NCBI RefSeq assembly: GCF_018860505.1
Contig: NZ_JAHKPU010000013.1
Coordinates: 1 to 64,000 of the forward strand
Reading direction: 5' to 3'
DNA: 64,000 bases
Origin: Pacificibacter marinus
Lineage (GTDB): Bacteria > Pseudomonadota > Alphaproteobacteria > Rhodobacterales > Rhodobacteraceae
Shown: positions 15,574 to 26,438 of the stretch, piece after piece
Layout of the letters: each line of letters begins with the position of its first letter
How positions within the stretch are numbered: position 1 is the stretch's first letter
Notes under the pieces: generated by a model
What the model was told of the DNA's origin: nothing
Database searches by the model: none
What the model saw: the letters and a program-made list of their open reading frames with translations, nothing else
Made by a program: the position numbers and the translations under genes

Positions 15574-16206
15574 ATGTCCGATCACTCAGATCAATCCGAA
15601 GTGCCACAAATCTATCTGCTGACTCCCGCCGCTTTTGATGTGCAGACATTTCCTGCGCTTTTGGCGCAAGTTCTGGATGATCATGATGTTGCTTGTGTGC
15701 GTTTGGCTTTGGCCAGTAAAGATGAAGTTGAACTTGGCCGCGCCGCTGATGCTCTGCGCGAAGTTTGTCATGCGCGCGATGTGGCGATTGTCATCGATTC
15801 TCACGTGGCTTTGGCCGAAAAGCACGGACTTGACGGGGTGCATTTGCTCGATGGTGCGCGCTCGGTGCGTGATGTGCGTAAAACGCTTGGGACCGATGCT
15901 ATTGTCGGCGCCTTTTGTGGCGCCACGCGTCATGATGGCATGACGGCTGGCGAAATTGGCGCGGATTACGTGGCCTTTGGTCCGGCAGGCACCAGCGGCC
16001 TTGGCACAGGTGTGCAAGCAGAAAAAGAGCTGTTTGAATGGTGGTCTTTGATGATTGAAGTGCCGGTTGTCGCCGAAGGCGCTTTGGACATAGATACGAT
16101 CAAAGCCTTGACGCCACACACTGATTTCTTTGCCATCGGCGATGAAATTTGGACGAAAGACGATCCAAGTGCGACATTGGGTACATTGATCGCAGCTATG
16201 AGCTAA
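15574..16206 (+). CDS. ThiE-like TIM-barrel protein with altered active site
   Basis: 210 residues with the thiamine-phosphate-synthase fold order: ...GLDGVHLLDG..., ...GADYVAFGPAGTSG..., ...VPVVAEGAL. The known catalytic and substrate residues of ThiE are all replaced: QxREK reads VRLALA, INDD reads VIDSH, GVSxH reads VGAFCG, the PTxTK lysine loop reads AGTSGLGTG, and IGGI reads EGAL. It would be annotated thiamine phosphate synthase by similarity, but sequence argues against that reaction. No TPP riboswitch or thi gene is next to it. A terminator follows. Confidence 0.75.
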   Translation: MSDHSDQSEVPQIYLLTPAAFDVQTFPALLAQVLDDHDVACVRLALASKDEVELGRAADALREVCHARDVAIVIDSHVALAEKHGLDGVHLLDGARSVRDVRKTLGTDAIVGAFCGATRHDGMTAGEIGADYVAFGPAGTSGLGTGVQAEKELFEWWSLMIEVPVVAEGALDIDTIKALTPHTDFFAIGDEIWTKDDPSATLGTLIAAMS

Positions 16207-16246
16207 ACGATCGAACCGCTTAATTTTCAAGATATTTTTATATAAA

Positions 16247-16269
16247 GGCCCCTTTAACGGGGTCTTTTT
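16247..16269. terminator. Rho-independent terminator
   Basis: GGCCCC-TTTAAC-GGGGTC hairpin followed by TTTTT on the plus strand, 40 nt after the ThiE-like stop and just beyond the convergent olsA stop. Confidence 0.8.
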
Positions 16270-16285
16270 CGTGTCAGCTATCGCT

Positions 16286-17131
16286 TTAGACGTCTTTAAA
16301 CTTTTCAGCTATTTCAGGCAGACCTGAGCGCACAGCTTTTTCGCATAGAAACGCCATGTCTTTGCGATTTGGCACGTCTTTCACGGCGATAGGCTCATGA
16401 AACGTGACCATGATCGCCCCCTGTTTGCGGGCTTTCAAAAACTTAATCAAAGACGGCGCAAATTCCATTTCGCCCCACCAGCCGTAAAAGCGTGGATCGG
16501 CCCCCGCAGGCGCAATGTATTGTACGGTGACCGGCTGGATAGAGACCTCATCACGCAGCTCTGGCGCAAAAAAGGCCGCAAACAACGTGGGTTTAAACGG
16601 CAAAACCCGCAAACCATCGGTTGAAGTGCCTTCGGGGAAAAACAACAATTTATGCCCCATGTGCAAACGTTTCTCGAACAGTATCTTTTGACGCCCTGCC
16701 TCTTTGCGATCACGCGCAATAAACACAGTGCCACAGGCACGTGCCAAAGGACCAATACCGGCCCAATTGGCCACTTCGTCTTTCGAGACAAAAAATACAT
16801 CTTGGCAGGCATTCAGCGTAAAAATATCCAACCAAGAGGAATGGTTTGCCACCACTGCGCCTGGGGCAGACATAGGCGTACCGCGCGTCTGCAATGGGAT
16901 TCCCATTATCTTTAGAGCTGCGTATGACACAAAGCGCGGGAAAACCGACGACCAAGGTCTACGCGCGCCCACGATCAAGCGCTCGATGCCTCTTGTGAGC
17001 ATCATCAACGGTAGGCATACCAATATTAACAAGACGATCGGCGCACCGCGCAACACAGCCCGCAGCCCATCGAAGCGCTCACATGGCGGTTCAACAGGCG
17101 GCACGGAACTGTTCCAAAGTGGTGATGTCAT
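16286..17131 (-). CDS. olsA: 1-acyl-glycerol-3-phosphate/lyso-ornithine-lipid acyltransferase (OlsA)
   Basis: 281-residue PlsC-type O-acyltransferase with an N-terminal membrane anchor (VLLILVCLPLMMLTRG). The family motifs are NHSSWLDIF (HX4D), the FIARDR-like block VFIARDRKEAG, FFPEGTSTDG and VQPVTVQY. It begins with ATGA overlapping the olsB stop, so the product pair most likely acts sequentially: OlsB makes lyso-ornithine lipid and OlsA adds the second acyl chain. A general phosphatidic-acid role is the alternative. Confidence 0.85.
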   Translation of the reverse strand: MTSPLWNSSVPPVEPPCERFDGLRAVLRGAPIVLLILVCLPLMMLTRGIERLIVGARRPWSSVFPRFVSYAALKIMGIPLQTRGTPMSAPGAVVANHSSWLDIFTLNACQDVFFVSKDEVANWAGIGPLARACGTVFIARDRKEAGRQKILFEKRLHMGHKLLFFPEGTSTDGLRVLPFKPTLFAAFFAPELRDEVSIQPVTVQYIAPAGADPRFYGWWGEMEFAPSLIKFLKARKQGAIMVTFHEPIAVKDVPNRKDMAFLCEKAVRSGLPEIAEKFKDV

Positions 17132-17907
17132 CGAATGCGCTCGCGGGTGTACATGTCTTTTTGGCGTGGCGACACCTGCGCGATATCCAAGATCAAACAC
17201 ACATCGATGGTGTTAAACGCATGATCAATAAAGGCGCCCTCGCCCACCGTACCGCCCAAACGCAGATAAGCTTTGATCAGCGCAGGCACCTGTAGCATGG
17301 CAGATCGTCGGTCGATTTTATCTTCAGGGATCAGATCCATGTTCTCAAAGGCGCCCTCGACGGTGCGCACGCGCAAGTCTTGCGGCGCAAGGTGGCGATG
17401 ATGCAGCAAGGACAGGGGTTCTGCCAGCTTCGCCATATCTGTGCCATGAAAGGATGCCACGCCGAACAACACATCAAACCCACCTTCAAAGACGTATTTC
17501 GCGAGGCCCGCCCACATGTGGTACAACGCTGTGCCACCACGATATTCTGGGGCCACACAAGAGCGACCAAGTTCCAACAGACGTTTGCCTGAGGCTTTGA
17601 GCACGCTCAGATCATATTCAGACTCTGTATAGAACCCACCGATTTCAATAGATTTTTCATCAGTTAAAAGACGATAAACCCCTACGCATTGCTCAAGCGG
17701 ATCATCAGAGCGCGATTTATCGATCAACATCAAATGATCATAAACAGGATCAAACTTATCCGCCTCAAGCTGAGCCTCATGATCGACCATTGCGCCGTCA
17801 GAGCCAAGCTCTTCGACAAACACCCTATAACGCAGGCGTTGCGCCGCGCGTATATCTTGTGTGCAGGTTGCAAAGCGCAGTTCGAACTTGTGATCGAGTT
17901 CACTCAT
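17128..17907 (-). CDS. olsB: L-ornithine N-alpha-acyltransferase (OlsB)
   Basis: 259-residue GNAT-related acyl-ACP-dependent acyltransferase for the first step of ornithine lipid synthesis. Typical blocks are FELRFATCTQDIRAAQRLRYRVFVEELG at the start, DHLMLID, ELGRSCVAPEYRGG and the C-terminal KAYLRLGGTVGEGAFIDHAFNTIDVCLI. It is immediately followed by olsA with a 4-nt overlap. Ornithine lipids serve as phosphorus-free membrane lipids in this group. Confidence 0.9.
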   Translation of the reverse strand: MSELDHKFELRFATCTQDIRAAQRLRYRVFVEELGSDGAMVDHEAQLEADKFDPVYDHLMLIDKSRSDDPLEQCVGVYRLLTDEKSIEIGGFYTESEYDLSVLKASGKRLLELGRSCVAPEYRGGTALYHMWAGLAKYVFEGGFDVLFGVASFHGTDMAKLAEPLSLLHHRHLAPQDLRVRTVEGAFENMDLIPEDKIDRRSAMLQVPALIKAYLRLGGTVGEGAFIDHAFNTIDVCLILDIAQVSPRQKDMYTRERIR

Positions 17908-18077
17908 TTGGGGTCTTTTTTAAAAGGAAGAGGTGGGCGGTTTCTACGGCGTTCGCGGTATCAATGCAACACAGCTTGCCCAAGGAACGCCCCTATACAC
18001 CTTTAGGTTGCAAAAAATTTCAACACAACGCCCAATAAGTGTCAGCCTGTATCAACGAAACCTTAACCATGACGAGA

Positions 18078-18257
18078 TTAATTAAACACCGGAAGGAGAG
18101 CGACGCGACGACTATCAATAACAACTTTGCCAACCTGTGCGAACATCACTGTCAGTTTGCCATTGATATTGGATTGAACCTGCCCCTCGCCCCAATCCTC
18201 ACAGTTCGGATGGCGCACGATCTGACCTGGTTCAAGCATAGCATTTAAATCGTCCAT
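18078..18257 (-). CDS. DUF3553-domain small protein
   Basis: 59 residues beginning MDDLNAMLEPGQIVRHPN. The visible pattern GQIVRHPNCEDWGEGQVQS, then KLTVMFAQVGKVVID and a hydrophobic end, matches DUF3553 proteins (a compact beta-barrel-like domain resembling the PcrA/UvrD C-terminal tudor-like module). It is divergent from chpT, whose ATG is 41 nt away, so the two share a short promoter region. The molecular role is not known. Confidence 0.8.
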   Translation of the reverse strand: MDDLNAMLEPGQIVRHPNCEDWGEGQVQSNINGKLTVMFAQVGKVVIDSRRVALLPVFN

Positions 18258-18297
18258 CGCAGTACTTTCCTATGTTAGCCCCACTTTTGGAGACACA

Positions 18298-18897
18298 ATG
18301 ACCAAAAAATTGACCCGCGACATCGCCGCCATGATCGGTTCTCGAATCTGCCATGATCTTATCAGCCCTGTCGGCGCGATTTCCAATGGCGTTGAATTGC
18401 TTGGCATGTCTAGCGGCCCCACCAATCCCGAACTCAGCCTTATCGCGGAAAGCGTCGACAATGCAAACGCACGTGTAAAGTTTTTTCGGATCGCTTTTGG
18501 CATGGCGTCTTCTGGCCAAGTGACCGGTCGTATGGAAATGGTGTCGATCTTGCAAGCTTTGGAAACCGCGCGTTTAAAATACGAGTGGCATCCAGAAACC
18601 GATATCTCGCGCGACGAAGTTAAACTCGCGTGTTTGATGGTACTTTGCATTGAAACCGCGATGCCGCGTGGCGGGGTGATCAAAATCGGCAATGATAATG
18701 GCCAATGGTGCATCGATGCGCGCGCCGACCGTCTGGACCCCTCTCCTGACTTGTGGGCTCGATTGGGTGCCACCGCCACCGCAGATGGTTTAAAACCATC
18801 AGAAGTTCAGTTTATTTTGGCCCCACTGCAGGCAGAGCTGCTCAACAGACACATCACGGCCCAAAGCCAAGAAGGTATGTTGCGCCTCATGGCCTAA
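18298..18897 (+). CDS. chpT: Histidine phosphotransferase ChpT
   Basis: 199 residues. The N-terminal helical hairpin contains ICHDLISPVGAISNGVELL with the phosphorylatable histidine H19; the C-terminal part is a degenerate HATPase-like fold without N/G boxes. In Caulobacter-type relays ChpT passes phosphate from CckA to CtrA and CpdR; in roseobacters the same relay controls motility and gene transfer agents. No cckA or ctrA is in the window. Followed by a strong terminator. Confidence 0.9.
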   Translation: MTKKLTRDIAAMIGSRICHDLISPVGAISNGVELLGMSSGPTNPELSLIAESVDNANARVKFFRIAFGMASSGQVTGRMEMVSILQALETARLKYEWHPETDISRDEVKLACLMVLCIETAMPRGGVIKIGNDNGQWCIDARADRLDPSPDLWARLGATATADGLKPSEVQFILAPLQAELLNRHITAQSQEGMLRLMA

Positions 18898-18940
18898 CCC
18901 CGTTTGTGTCCCGTGATCTTGTCCTCCCCAAGGTCACACA

Positions 18941-18966
18941 AAAGGCGCGCCCTCCAGCGCGCCTTT
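18941..18966. terminator. Bidirectional terminator between chpT and proA
   Basis: AAAGGCGCGC-CCTCCA-GCGCGCCTTT, a perfect 10-bp inverted repeat with T5 on the plus strand and T-rich sequence on the other. It serves the convergent chpT and proA transcripts. Confidence 0.85.
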
Positions 18967-18997
18967 TTATATTCAGAAAAGACAGGGGTTTGTCAGA

Positions 18998-20259
18998 TCA
19001 TTTGCGCGTTGCGCCGTCCGAGGTCACCAAATATTTGAACGAAGTCAATTGCTCAGCGCCCACAGGGCCGCGCGCGTGCATCTTACCTGTTGAAATACCG
19101 ATCTCGCCGCCCATCCCAAACTCACCGCCATCCGCGAATTGCGTCGAAGAGTTGTGCATCAAAATCGCGCTATCAATCCGCTCAAAGAACTTGGCAACAT
19201 TGTCAGCCGTCTCGGAAATGATGCAGTCGGTGTGAGATGACGAATACTGATGGATATGCGCAATAGCGCCGTTGATATCGTCAACAACCTTGGCCGCAAT
19301 GATGGCATCAGCGTATTCACAGCCCCAGTCGTCTTGGGTTGCAGGCACAACGCCCGCAATGGATTGCAAGGTCTCGTCACCACGCACTTCGATGCCAGCT
19401 TTCATCAATGCTTGGATCACATCCACACCAAGAGTATCCGCTAAGTCTTTATGAATAAGCAAACATTCTGCTGCACCACAAATACCTGTGCGGCGCGCTT
19501 TAGCGTTGACCACGACGTCCATCGCTTTTTTGGGATCGCTTGAGGCATCCATGAACACATGCACGATGCCCTCTAGATGCGCAAACACCGGCACACGCGC
19601 TTCGCGTTGCACAAGACCCACAAGCCCTTTACCGCCGCGTGGCACGATCACGTCGATATAATCTGTCATCGACAGCATTTCACTGACCGCCGCACGATCA
19701 CGGGTCGGCACACGTTGGATGGAATCGGCAGGCAGGCCTGCTTTGACCAACCCATCGACGAGACAGTCGTGGATCAAGCCTGAGGAATGAAAACTTTCAG
19801 ATCCACCGCGCAAAATCACCGCATTGCCCGCTTTCAAACATAAAGCCCCTGCATCGGCAGTCACATTGGGGCGCGATTCATAGATCACACCGATAACGCC
19901 CAAAGGCGTGCGCGTACGTTTGATGTGCAAACCAGAGGGCATATCCCATTCAGCAATCACATCGCCGACAGGGTCTTTTTGCTCTGCTATGGTGCACAAA
20001 GCCTCTTTGATCCCAGCAATGCGATCTTCGGTCAGCAACAACCGATCCAACATCGCATCACTCAGGCCCTTGTCCCGACCAAAGACCATGTCTTTTTCGT
20101 TTGCAGCAAGGATTTCATCACGGCGGGCCCAAATGGCCTCTGCCGCGCCGATCAAGGCCGCGTGTTTGGTTTCGGCTGTTGCATAAGCCAATGTCGATGA
20201 AGCCGCTTTGGCCCGTTTGCCGATGTCTTGCATCAGTTCGGTTATGTTAACGTCTTTAG

Positions 20260-20263
<4 letters not shown>
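18998..20263 (-). CDS. proA: Glutamate-5-semialdehyde dehydrogenase ProA
   Basis: 421-residue NADPH-dependent reductase of gamma-glutamyl phosphate, second step of proline synthesis. Family blocks: [47 protein letters not shown], and the catalytic cysteine in [14 protein letters not shown]; the C-terminus has [22 protein letters not shown]. It overlaps proB by 4 nt (proB first), so the two are cotranslated. Confidence 0.97.
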
Positions 20264-22406
<2,143 letters not shown>

Positions 22407-22441
22407 TCAGATCGAAGACTTAGCCTGCGTTGGCGGCAAAT

Positions 22442-22951
22442 TCAATGTGCCTTATGCGCGTGATAGCGCGTGGGCGTAAGGGTTAAAATGCGCGTTTTCA
22501 CCTCTTTATCCCGTGCTTTCGAGAATTTACAGGTGATTTCGCGCGGCTCAAAGCCCAAGGCGGTCAGAATGGCCTTTGAACCCGTGTTGCCCAAAAAATA
22601 CGATGAGGTCAGCGTGTCGCCATATTGCCCCATCCAATGATCAACGACCGCATTGGCCGCCTCAGACATGTATCCCTGACGCCAAAACGGTTGCCCAAGC
22701 CAATAGCCGAACTCGGTACCGACTTCGACACAGCCCATAAATGCACCAGTGTCGCGCGAAGTAATCGCAAAGCGCCATGGGTTGCTCAGCGCGCCGATAT
22801 ACCAATGTGCCTCGACAATCGAATAGGGAAAGCTGACGCGCGTCAACCAGCTGCTCACGTCAAGATTGTTGAGCAGGCGCACAAGATCAAGCGCATCATC
22901 GCCCCGTAAAGGGCGCAGGATCAGTCGTTTGGTGGTTAATATTTGGGTCAT
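22442..22951 (-). CDS. GNAT N-acetyltransferase (RimJ/RimL-like)
   Basis: 169 residues. N-terminal LTTKRLILRPLRGDDALDLVRLL and EFGYWLGQPFWRQGYMSEA (acetyl-CoA motif A) place it in the RimJ/RimL group. The substrate is not predictable. It is 47 nt upstream of obgE and 44 nt downstream of a second GNAT of the same type, probably an old duplication. Confidence 0.85.
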   Translation of the reverse strand: MTQILTTKRLILRPLRGDDALDLVRLLNNLDVSSWLTRVSFPYSIVEAHWYIGALSNPWRFAITSRDTGAFMGCVEVGTEFGYWLGQPFWRQGYMSEAANAVVDHWMGQYGDTLTSSYFLGNTGSKAILTALGFEPREITCKFSKARDKEVKTRILTLTPTRYHAHKAH

Positions 22952-22995
22952 CGGGGTCGTCCTTGGTTTTGGCGACCCCGTTTTGGCTCAAGGGG

Positions 22996-23553
22996 TCAGT
23001 CGAGCTTGCACACATAGGTCCATGTCGGGACCCGCGCGCCGCGTGAGACACTGAAGGTTTCAGCATCTCCAAGGTATTCAAAGCCTGCATTTGTTACAAC
23101 GCGGGCCGAGGCTTGGTTGTCTTGGAAAATCTCGGCGAACATGGTTTTGTCCCCCAAAGGATTTGCTGCAACCAGTGCCTTTAGCGCCGATGACGCAATG
23201 CCAGTGCCCCAAAACGACGGAGCGACCCAAAAGCTGACCTCGGATTGGTCGCGCTCAAGCGGCTTCAACTGCATCACGCCCAGAACTTCGGACAGGCCCG
23301 CGGCCTCGCCATCGATGATAAAGGTGTGCAATGGCACAGCCGGATCAAGAGATCGCGCGATGAAGGCCTCAGTCGCCCCTGGTGGCAATGGGTGCGGTAA
23401 AGACCGTGACGCGTTCGCCACGCGCTTGTCGCTGGCATAGAGTGACAACAGCCCCACATCAGAGGACTTCGGGCCACGTAAAGTAAACCGGTCAGCCTCA
23501 ATAGTGTCTTGTGTCACTTTCAAATCGCGAACGATGGTGTGATCTAATTTCAT
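22996..23553 (-). CDS. GNAT N-acetyltransferase (RimJ/RimL-like), second copy
   Basis: 185 residues from MKLDHTIVRDL, supported by GGAGGAG 5 nt upstream. It has the RimJ-type start TIEADRFTLRGPKSSD and motif A QSEVSFWVAPSFWGTGIASSA. Same direction as the other GNAT and obgE; a likely cotranscript. Low similarity between the two GNATs suggests different targets. Confidence 0.85.
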   Translation of the reverse strand: MKLDHTIVRDLKVTQDTIEADRFTLRGPKSSDVGLLSLYASDKRVANASRSLPHPLPPGATEAFIARSLDPAVPLHTFIIDGEAAGLSEVLGVMQLKPLERDQSEVSFWVAPSFWGTGIASSALKALVAANPLGDKTMFAEIFQDNQASARVVTNAGFEYLGDAETFSVSRGARVPTWTYVCKLD

Positions 23554-23710
23554 ATCTCTCCTCCTCGAAGAGTACCTCAAAACAACGCCACCCCTCCCAA
23601 GGGGCGCCTGCGGCGAAGGACGTTTTCACATAGCCGTATAGCTAAGCAATTTTAACATTCGTTAACGTACTTGGTGTGGCAGGTAAAAAATCACAAGCCC
23701 CACACAGAAA

Positions 23711-23738
23711 AAGGGACCGGCCCGAAGGCCGATCCCTT
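23711..23738 (-). terminator. Terminator after rpmA
   Basis: AAGGGA-C-CGGCC-CGAA-GGCCG-A-TCCCTT hairpin capped by a tetraloop. Read on the minus strand it is followed by TTTTTCTG, 25 nt after the rpmA stop. Confidence 0.85.
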
Positions 23739-23762
23739 GAATTTTAAACCATCAAGGTCGGC

Positions 23763-24032
23763 TTATTCAGCGGCCTCTGCCACTGGAAGCACAGAGATGA
23801 AAGTCCGTTTTTTCAAGCCCTTGTGAAATTTCACAGCGCCGTCAGTCGTTGCAAAGATTGTGTGATCTTTGCCAAGGCCAACGCCTTCACCTGGGTAGAA
23901 TTTCGTACCGCGTTGACGCACGATGATGTTGCCTGCGATTGCAGCCTGACCACCGTAGAGTTTAACGCCGAGACGACGACCAGCTGAGTCGCGACCGTTG
24001 CGGGATGAACCGCCTGCTTTTTTATGTGCCAT
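23763..24032 (-). CDS. rpmA: 50S ribosomal protein L27
   Basis: 89 residues starting [16 protein letters not shown]; the family core [31 protein letters not shown] is complete. The N-terminus directly carries AHKKAGGSS without a Firmicutes-type cleavable extension. It lies 22 nt after rplU. Confidence 0.98.
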   Translation of the reverse strand: MAHKKAGGSSRNGRDSAGRRLGVKLYGGQAAIAGNIIVRQRGTKFYPGEGVGLGKDHTIFATTDGAVKFHKGLKKRTFISVLPVAEAAE

Positions 24033-24054
24033 GGTGTGCTCTCCTTAACTCTAC

Positions 24055-24693
24055 TTACTTCGCCAAAGCTTTGGCTTGATCAATCCAACCTTCGCGCTCG
24101 ATACGGCCTTTGAAAGACAGTTTCTCGCCGAATTCTTCAACGTCCGCTTCAGTCCAAGCTGCAACTTGAGCAAAGCTTGTCACGCCAGCAGCGTGCAATT
24201 TTTTCTCAAGAGCAGGACCAACGCCTGACAGTTGTTTCAGATCGTCTGCGCCAGCGGCCGCAGGGGCAGCTTTCGGAGCAGATTTTTTAGCAGCCGCAGC
24301 TTTTGGAGCAGCAGGTGCGCCAGAACCGTGGGCTTCTTTACGAGCAAGGCTTGCACCGATTGCCGCTTTCACGCCAGATGCGTCCGCACCTGTTTCAAGG
24401 ATATCCGTGATGCGCAACAATGTAAGCTGCTGACGGTGACCCTTGGTACGCTTGGAAGAGTGCTTACGACGACGCTTAACGAAGTTGATAAGCTTTTCGC
24501 CTTTGATCTGGTCGATCACTTCAGCTTGGACGCCAGCGCCCTCTACCAAAGGGGCACCAACAGTGGAACCCACCATGAGAATCTCGTTGAACTGGATTTT
24601 TTCACCAGCTGCGACAGCAAGCTTTTCTACACGCAAAACGTCACCGCTTTGGACTTTGTATTGCTTACCGCCAGTTTTCAGAACTGCGAACAT
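24055..24693 (-). CDS. rplU: 50S ribosomal protein L21 with helix-hairpin-helix extension
   Basis: 212 residues, about twice the usual bacterial L21. Residues 1-103 are a standard L21 (MFAVLKTGGKQYKV, FVKRRRKHSSKRTKGHRQ). Residues about 105-149 form an Ala/Lys/Pro linker (APAAPKAAAAKKSAPKAAPAAA). Residues 150-212 are an HhH-like domain (LKQLSGVGPALEKKLHAAGVTSFAQVAAWTEADV), similar to the tails seen on other alphaproteobacterial proteins. The extension is read continuously with no frameshift. It may contact rRNA or be species-specific ribosome decoration. Confidence 0.95.
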   Translation of the reverse strand: MFAVLKTGGKQYKVQSGDVLRVEKLAVAAGEKIQFNEILMVGSTVGAPLVEGAGVQAEVIDQIKGEKLINFVKRRRKHSSKRTKGHRQQLTLLRITDILETGADASGVKAAIGASLARKEAHGSGAPAAPKAAAAKKSAPKAAPAAAGADDLKQLSGVGPALEKKLHAAGVTSFAQVAAWTEADVEEFGEKLSFKGRIEREGWIDQAKALAK

Positions 24694-24981
24694 GCAGTCG
24701 TCCTTTCAATATACCCGCGTTTTTTGGTCCCTTTGCCAATCAGTTGCCCGATAAGCGCCAGCGTTTGTTACCTCAAACAGCGCGTCCCTCTGTGGGGACG
24801 AGATTATCTAAACCCATTGACTGGGGCCTATCTTGCGACAGGGTTTTCCCAAAACAATAGCGCTCGGTCGTACCTATGGCACGCCAAGTGGCGCGTGTAT
24901 CAAGAATCTCATACTATAAGTCAAGCTGCGATTGGGTTTATTGCCGTGCTTATTGCTTAAAACCGTACAAAGCGCCTTAGA
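24694..24981. other. Leader region of rplU-rpmA, no gene
   Basis: 288 nt between rplU and the DUF2059 gene, both on the minus strand. It must hold the promoter and 5' leader of rplU-rpmA. A short hairpin CGTCCC-TCTGTG-GGGACG lies at 24783-24800. No coding sequence is credible; plus-strand open frames here are antisense extensions without codon bias. Confidence 0.5.
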
Positions 24982-25839
24982 TCACAATTCTTGCCCATCA
25001 AACGTCTGGATCAACAGCGCTGTCCCTGCGCCAAGCCCGCGCGCAAGATCGGCATAGACATTGTCGAAAGCCGTAAAGACAGCCGTGTTCAACGCCCGCC
25101 CAGCATCCGATTTGCCAAAGTCGATGTAGGCATCAAATTCGTCTTCATCAAGTGGCTGATAGGCCAAGGCGGAAAACCCGTAGACCCATTCCATCACCTG
25201 CGCGCGAGCTTCTGGTTCGCCAGCCCAAACCTCGCGCATGATATCTGCCTCACTCAACCCCATACCCTCTTGGGCCCCAGCGCTGAAACCTCGAAAATAG
25301 GCGATATCAGAATTCATCGCACCAACGACATTCAACTCGATCAAATCATTGGAGGTCACATAATCTTCGATCAATTGCGCGCGCTGACTTTGGGGGTCCA
25401 GCTCTTCCCACATATCGCCAGCGGCACTCAGCACCGCATCATCTGTGATCGCCTTGCGTGCATCCAGCTCAAGATCAGCAATTTCGCGCCCCAGATCGCT
25501 TTCATAAAATGCTACGATAGGATCCAAATCGGTGCGACCAAAAGCTGTTTCCAACTCAATACGAAAGGCCTCATGCATCGCTTCCTCGTTATACAGCTTG
25601 GAGATCATACTGTCCCAAGCATAGCGCGGCATACCGAGATCGATATCGGGGGTGTCGTCAGCCATACTGCGCCCCTCGTCCGCCAAAAGCGCGATCACTT
25701 CGGGAAACTTCATCAAATTCATCAAGCGATCAATCGGCGCGGCAGCCAAGGGCGCGCTTGTTATACACCAAAGAACAACCGCCCCCCCAAGAGACCGCAC
25801 AGAGATATCGCTAAGCTTCGCAGCGTTAAGATTGAGCAT
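24982..25839 (-). CDS. DUF2059-domain secreted protein
   Basis: 285 residues from MLNLNAAKLSD, preceded by GAAGGGGCG. An N-terminal signal peptide is visible (VRSLGGAVVLWCITSAPLAAA). The mature part is acidic and helical with AFYESDLGREIADLELDARKA, the hallmark of DUF2059 proteins (FY.S..G), repeated in weaker form near the end (YIDFGKSDAGRALNTAVFTAF). Periplasmic location is likely; function unknown. Confidence 0.75.
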   Translation of the reverse strand: MLNLNAAKLSDISVRSLGGAVVLWCITSAPLAAAPIDRLMNLMKFPEVIALLADEGRSMADDTPDIDLGMPRYAWDSMISKLYNEEAMHEAFRIELETAFGRTDLDPIVAFYESDLGREIADLELDARKAITDDAVLSAAGDMWEELDPQSQRAQLIEDYVTSNDLIELNVVGAMNSDIAYFRGFSAGAQEGMGLSEADIMREVWAGEPEARAQVMEWVYGFSALAYQPLDEDEFDAYIDFGKSDAGRALNTAVFTAFDNVYADLARGLGAGTALLIQTFDGQEL

Positions 25840-26047
25840 GTCCGCCCCTTCTAAAATGAATTTATGACCAATAGGTAAGCAAGCTCGGGCTCTTTTCCAA
25901 GGGTCGTGGCCATTTCTTACAAGAGCACACAATATAGTGAAACTCTTCTATGTGATTGATGCAAACAAGTCCTGAACAACGCCAATTCGCGAAAACCTCT
26001 TGCACCGGCATCACAGCAGCGCTAATCACCCGCCACCACACCACCGC

Positions 26048-26137
26048 GGAGAGGTGCCGGAGTGGTCGAACGGGCCGGTTTCGAAAGCCGTTGTGCCTTT
26101 ACGGGTACCCAGGGTTCGAATCCCTGTCTCTCCGCCA
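26048..26137 (+). tRNA. tRNA-Ser (anticodon CGA)
   Basis: 90-nt class II tRNA with acceptor pairing GGAGAGG/TCTCTCC, discriminator G, encoded CCA, an anticodon loop TTCGAAA giving CGA, a long variable arm (TTGTGCCTTTACGGGTACCC) and T arm GGTTCGAATCC. The 3' end is followed by sequence containing an integrase-like fragment. Confidence 0.95.
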
Positions 26138-26438
26138 TTAACTTCTAAATCAATGACTTAAGGATTCGAACAGCAAGTGTGAGACAAAGTTGAACACACG
26201 TTCATGAAGCTGTCAGCCTACCTTTTCCATCAAGACACAGCGTCTGCTATTTCAGGTGGCCATTGCCTATAGCTGTGGATACCTCTCGTAGGTCTCTCAA
26301 GGTATCGCTAAGAACCAAATGTCCTGATAATGCTAACGATCTCGCCCGAGATATTGCAACCTGCGGGTGATTGGTTCGGGATAACAAGACGCTGGCAAGG
26401 CTCAGGCAAGATCAGATGCGGTTGATCTAAAGAAAGTC

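Noticed and set aside
15586-16230. 214-codon minus-strand open frame opposite the ThiE-like gene
   Set aside because: The plus-strand frame has the barrel motifs and a good ribosome-binding site; the antisense frame has neither.
23649-23665. TTAA-N6-TTAAC sequence resembling a CtrA site
   Set aside because: CtrA sites need a 7-bp spacer, and the position is between a GNAT start and the rpmA terminator, where CtrA control makes little sense.
24232-24960. 242-codon plus-strand open frame across rplU and its leader
   Set aside because: Antisense to rplU, Cys/Phe/Ser-rich translation typical of reversed ribosomal-gene sequence.
24991-25854. 287-codon plus-strand open frame opposite the DUF2059 gene
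   Set aside because: The minus strand gives a signal peptide and a DUF2059 pattern; the plus strand gives a Lys/His/Ile-rich product without features.
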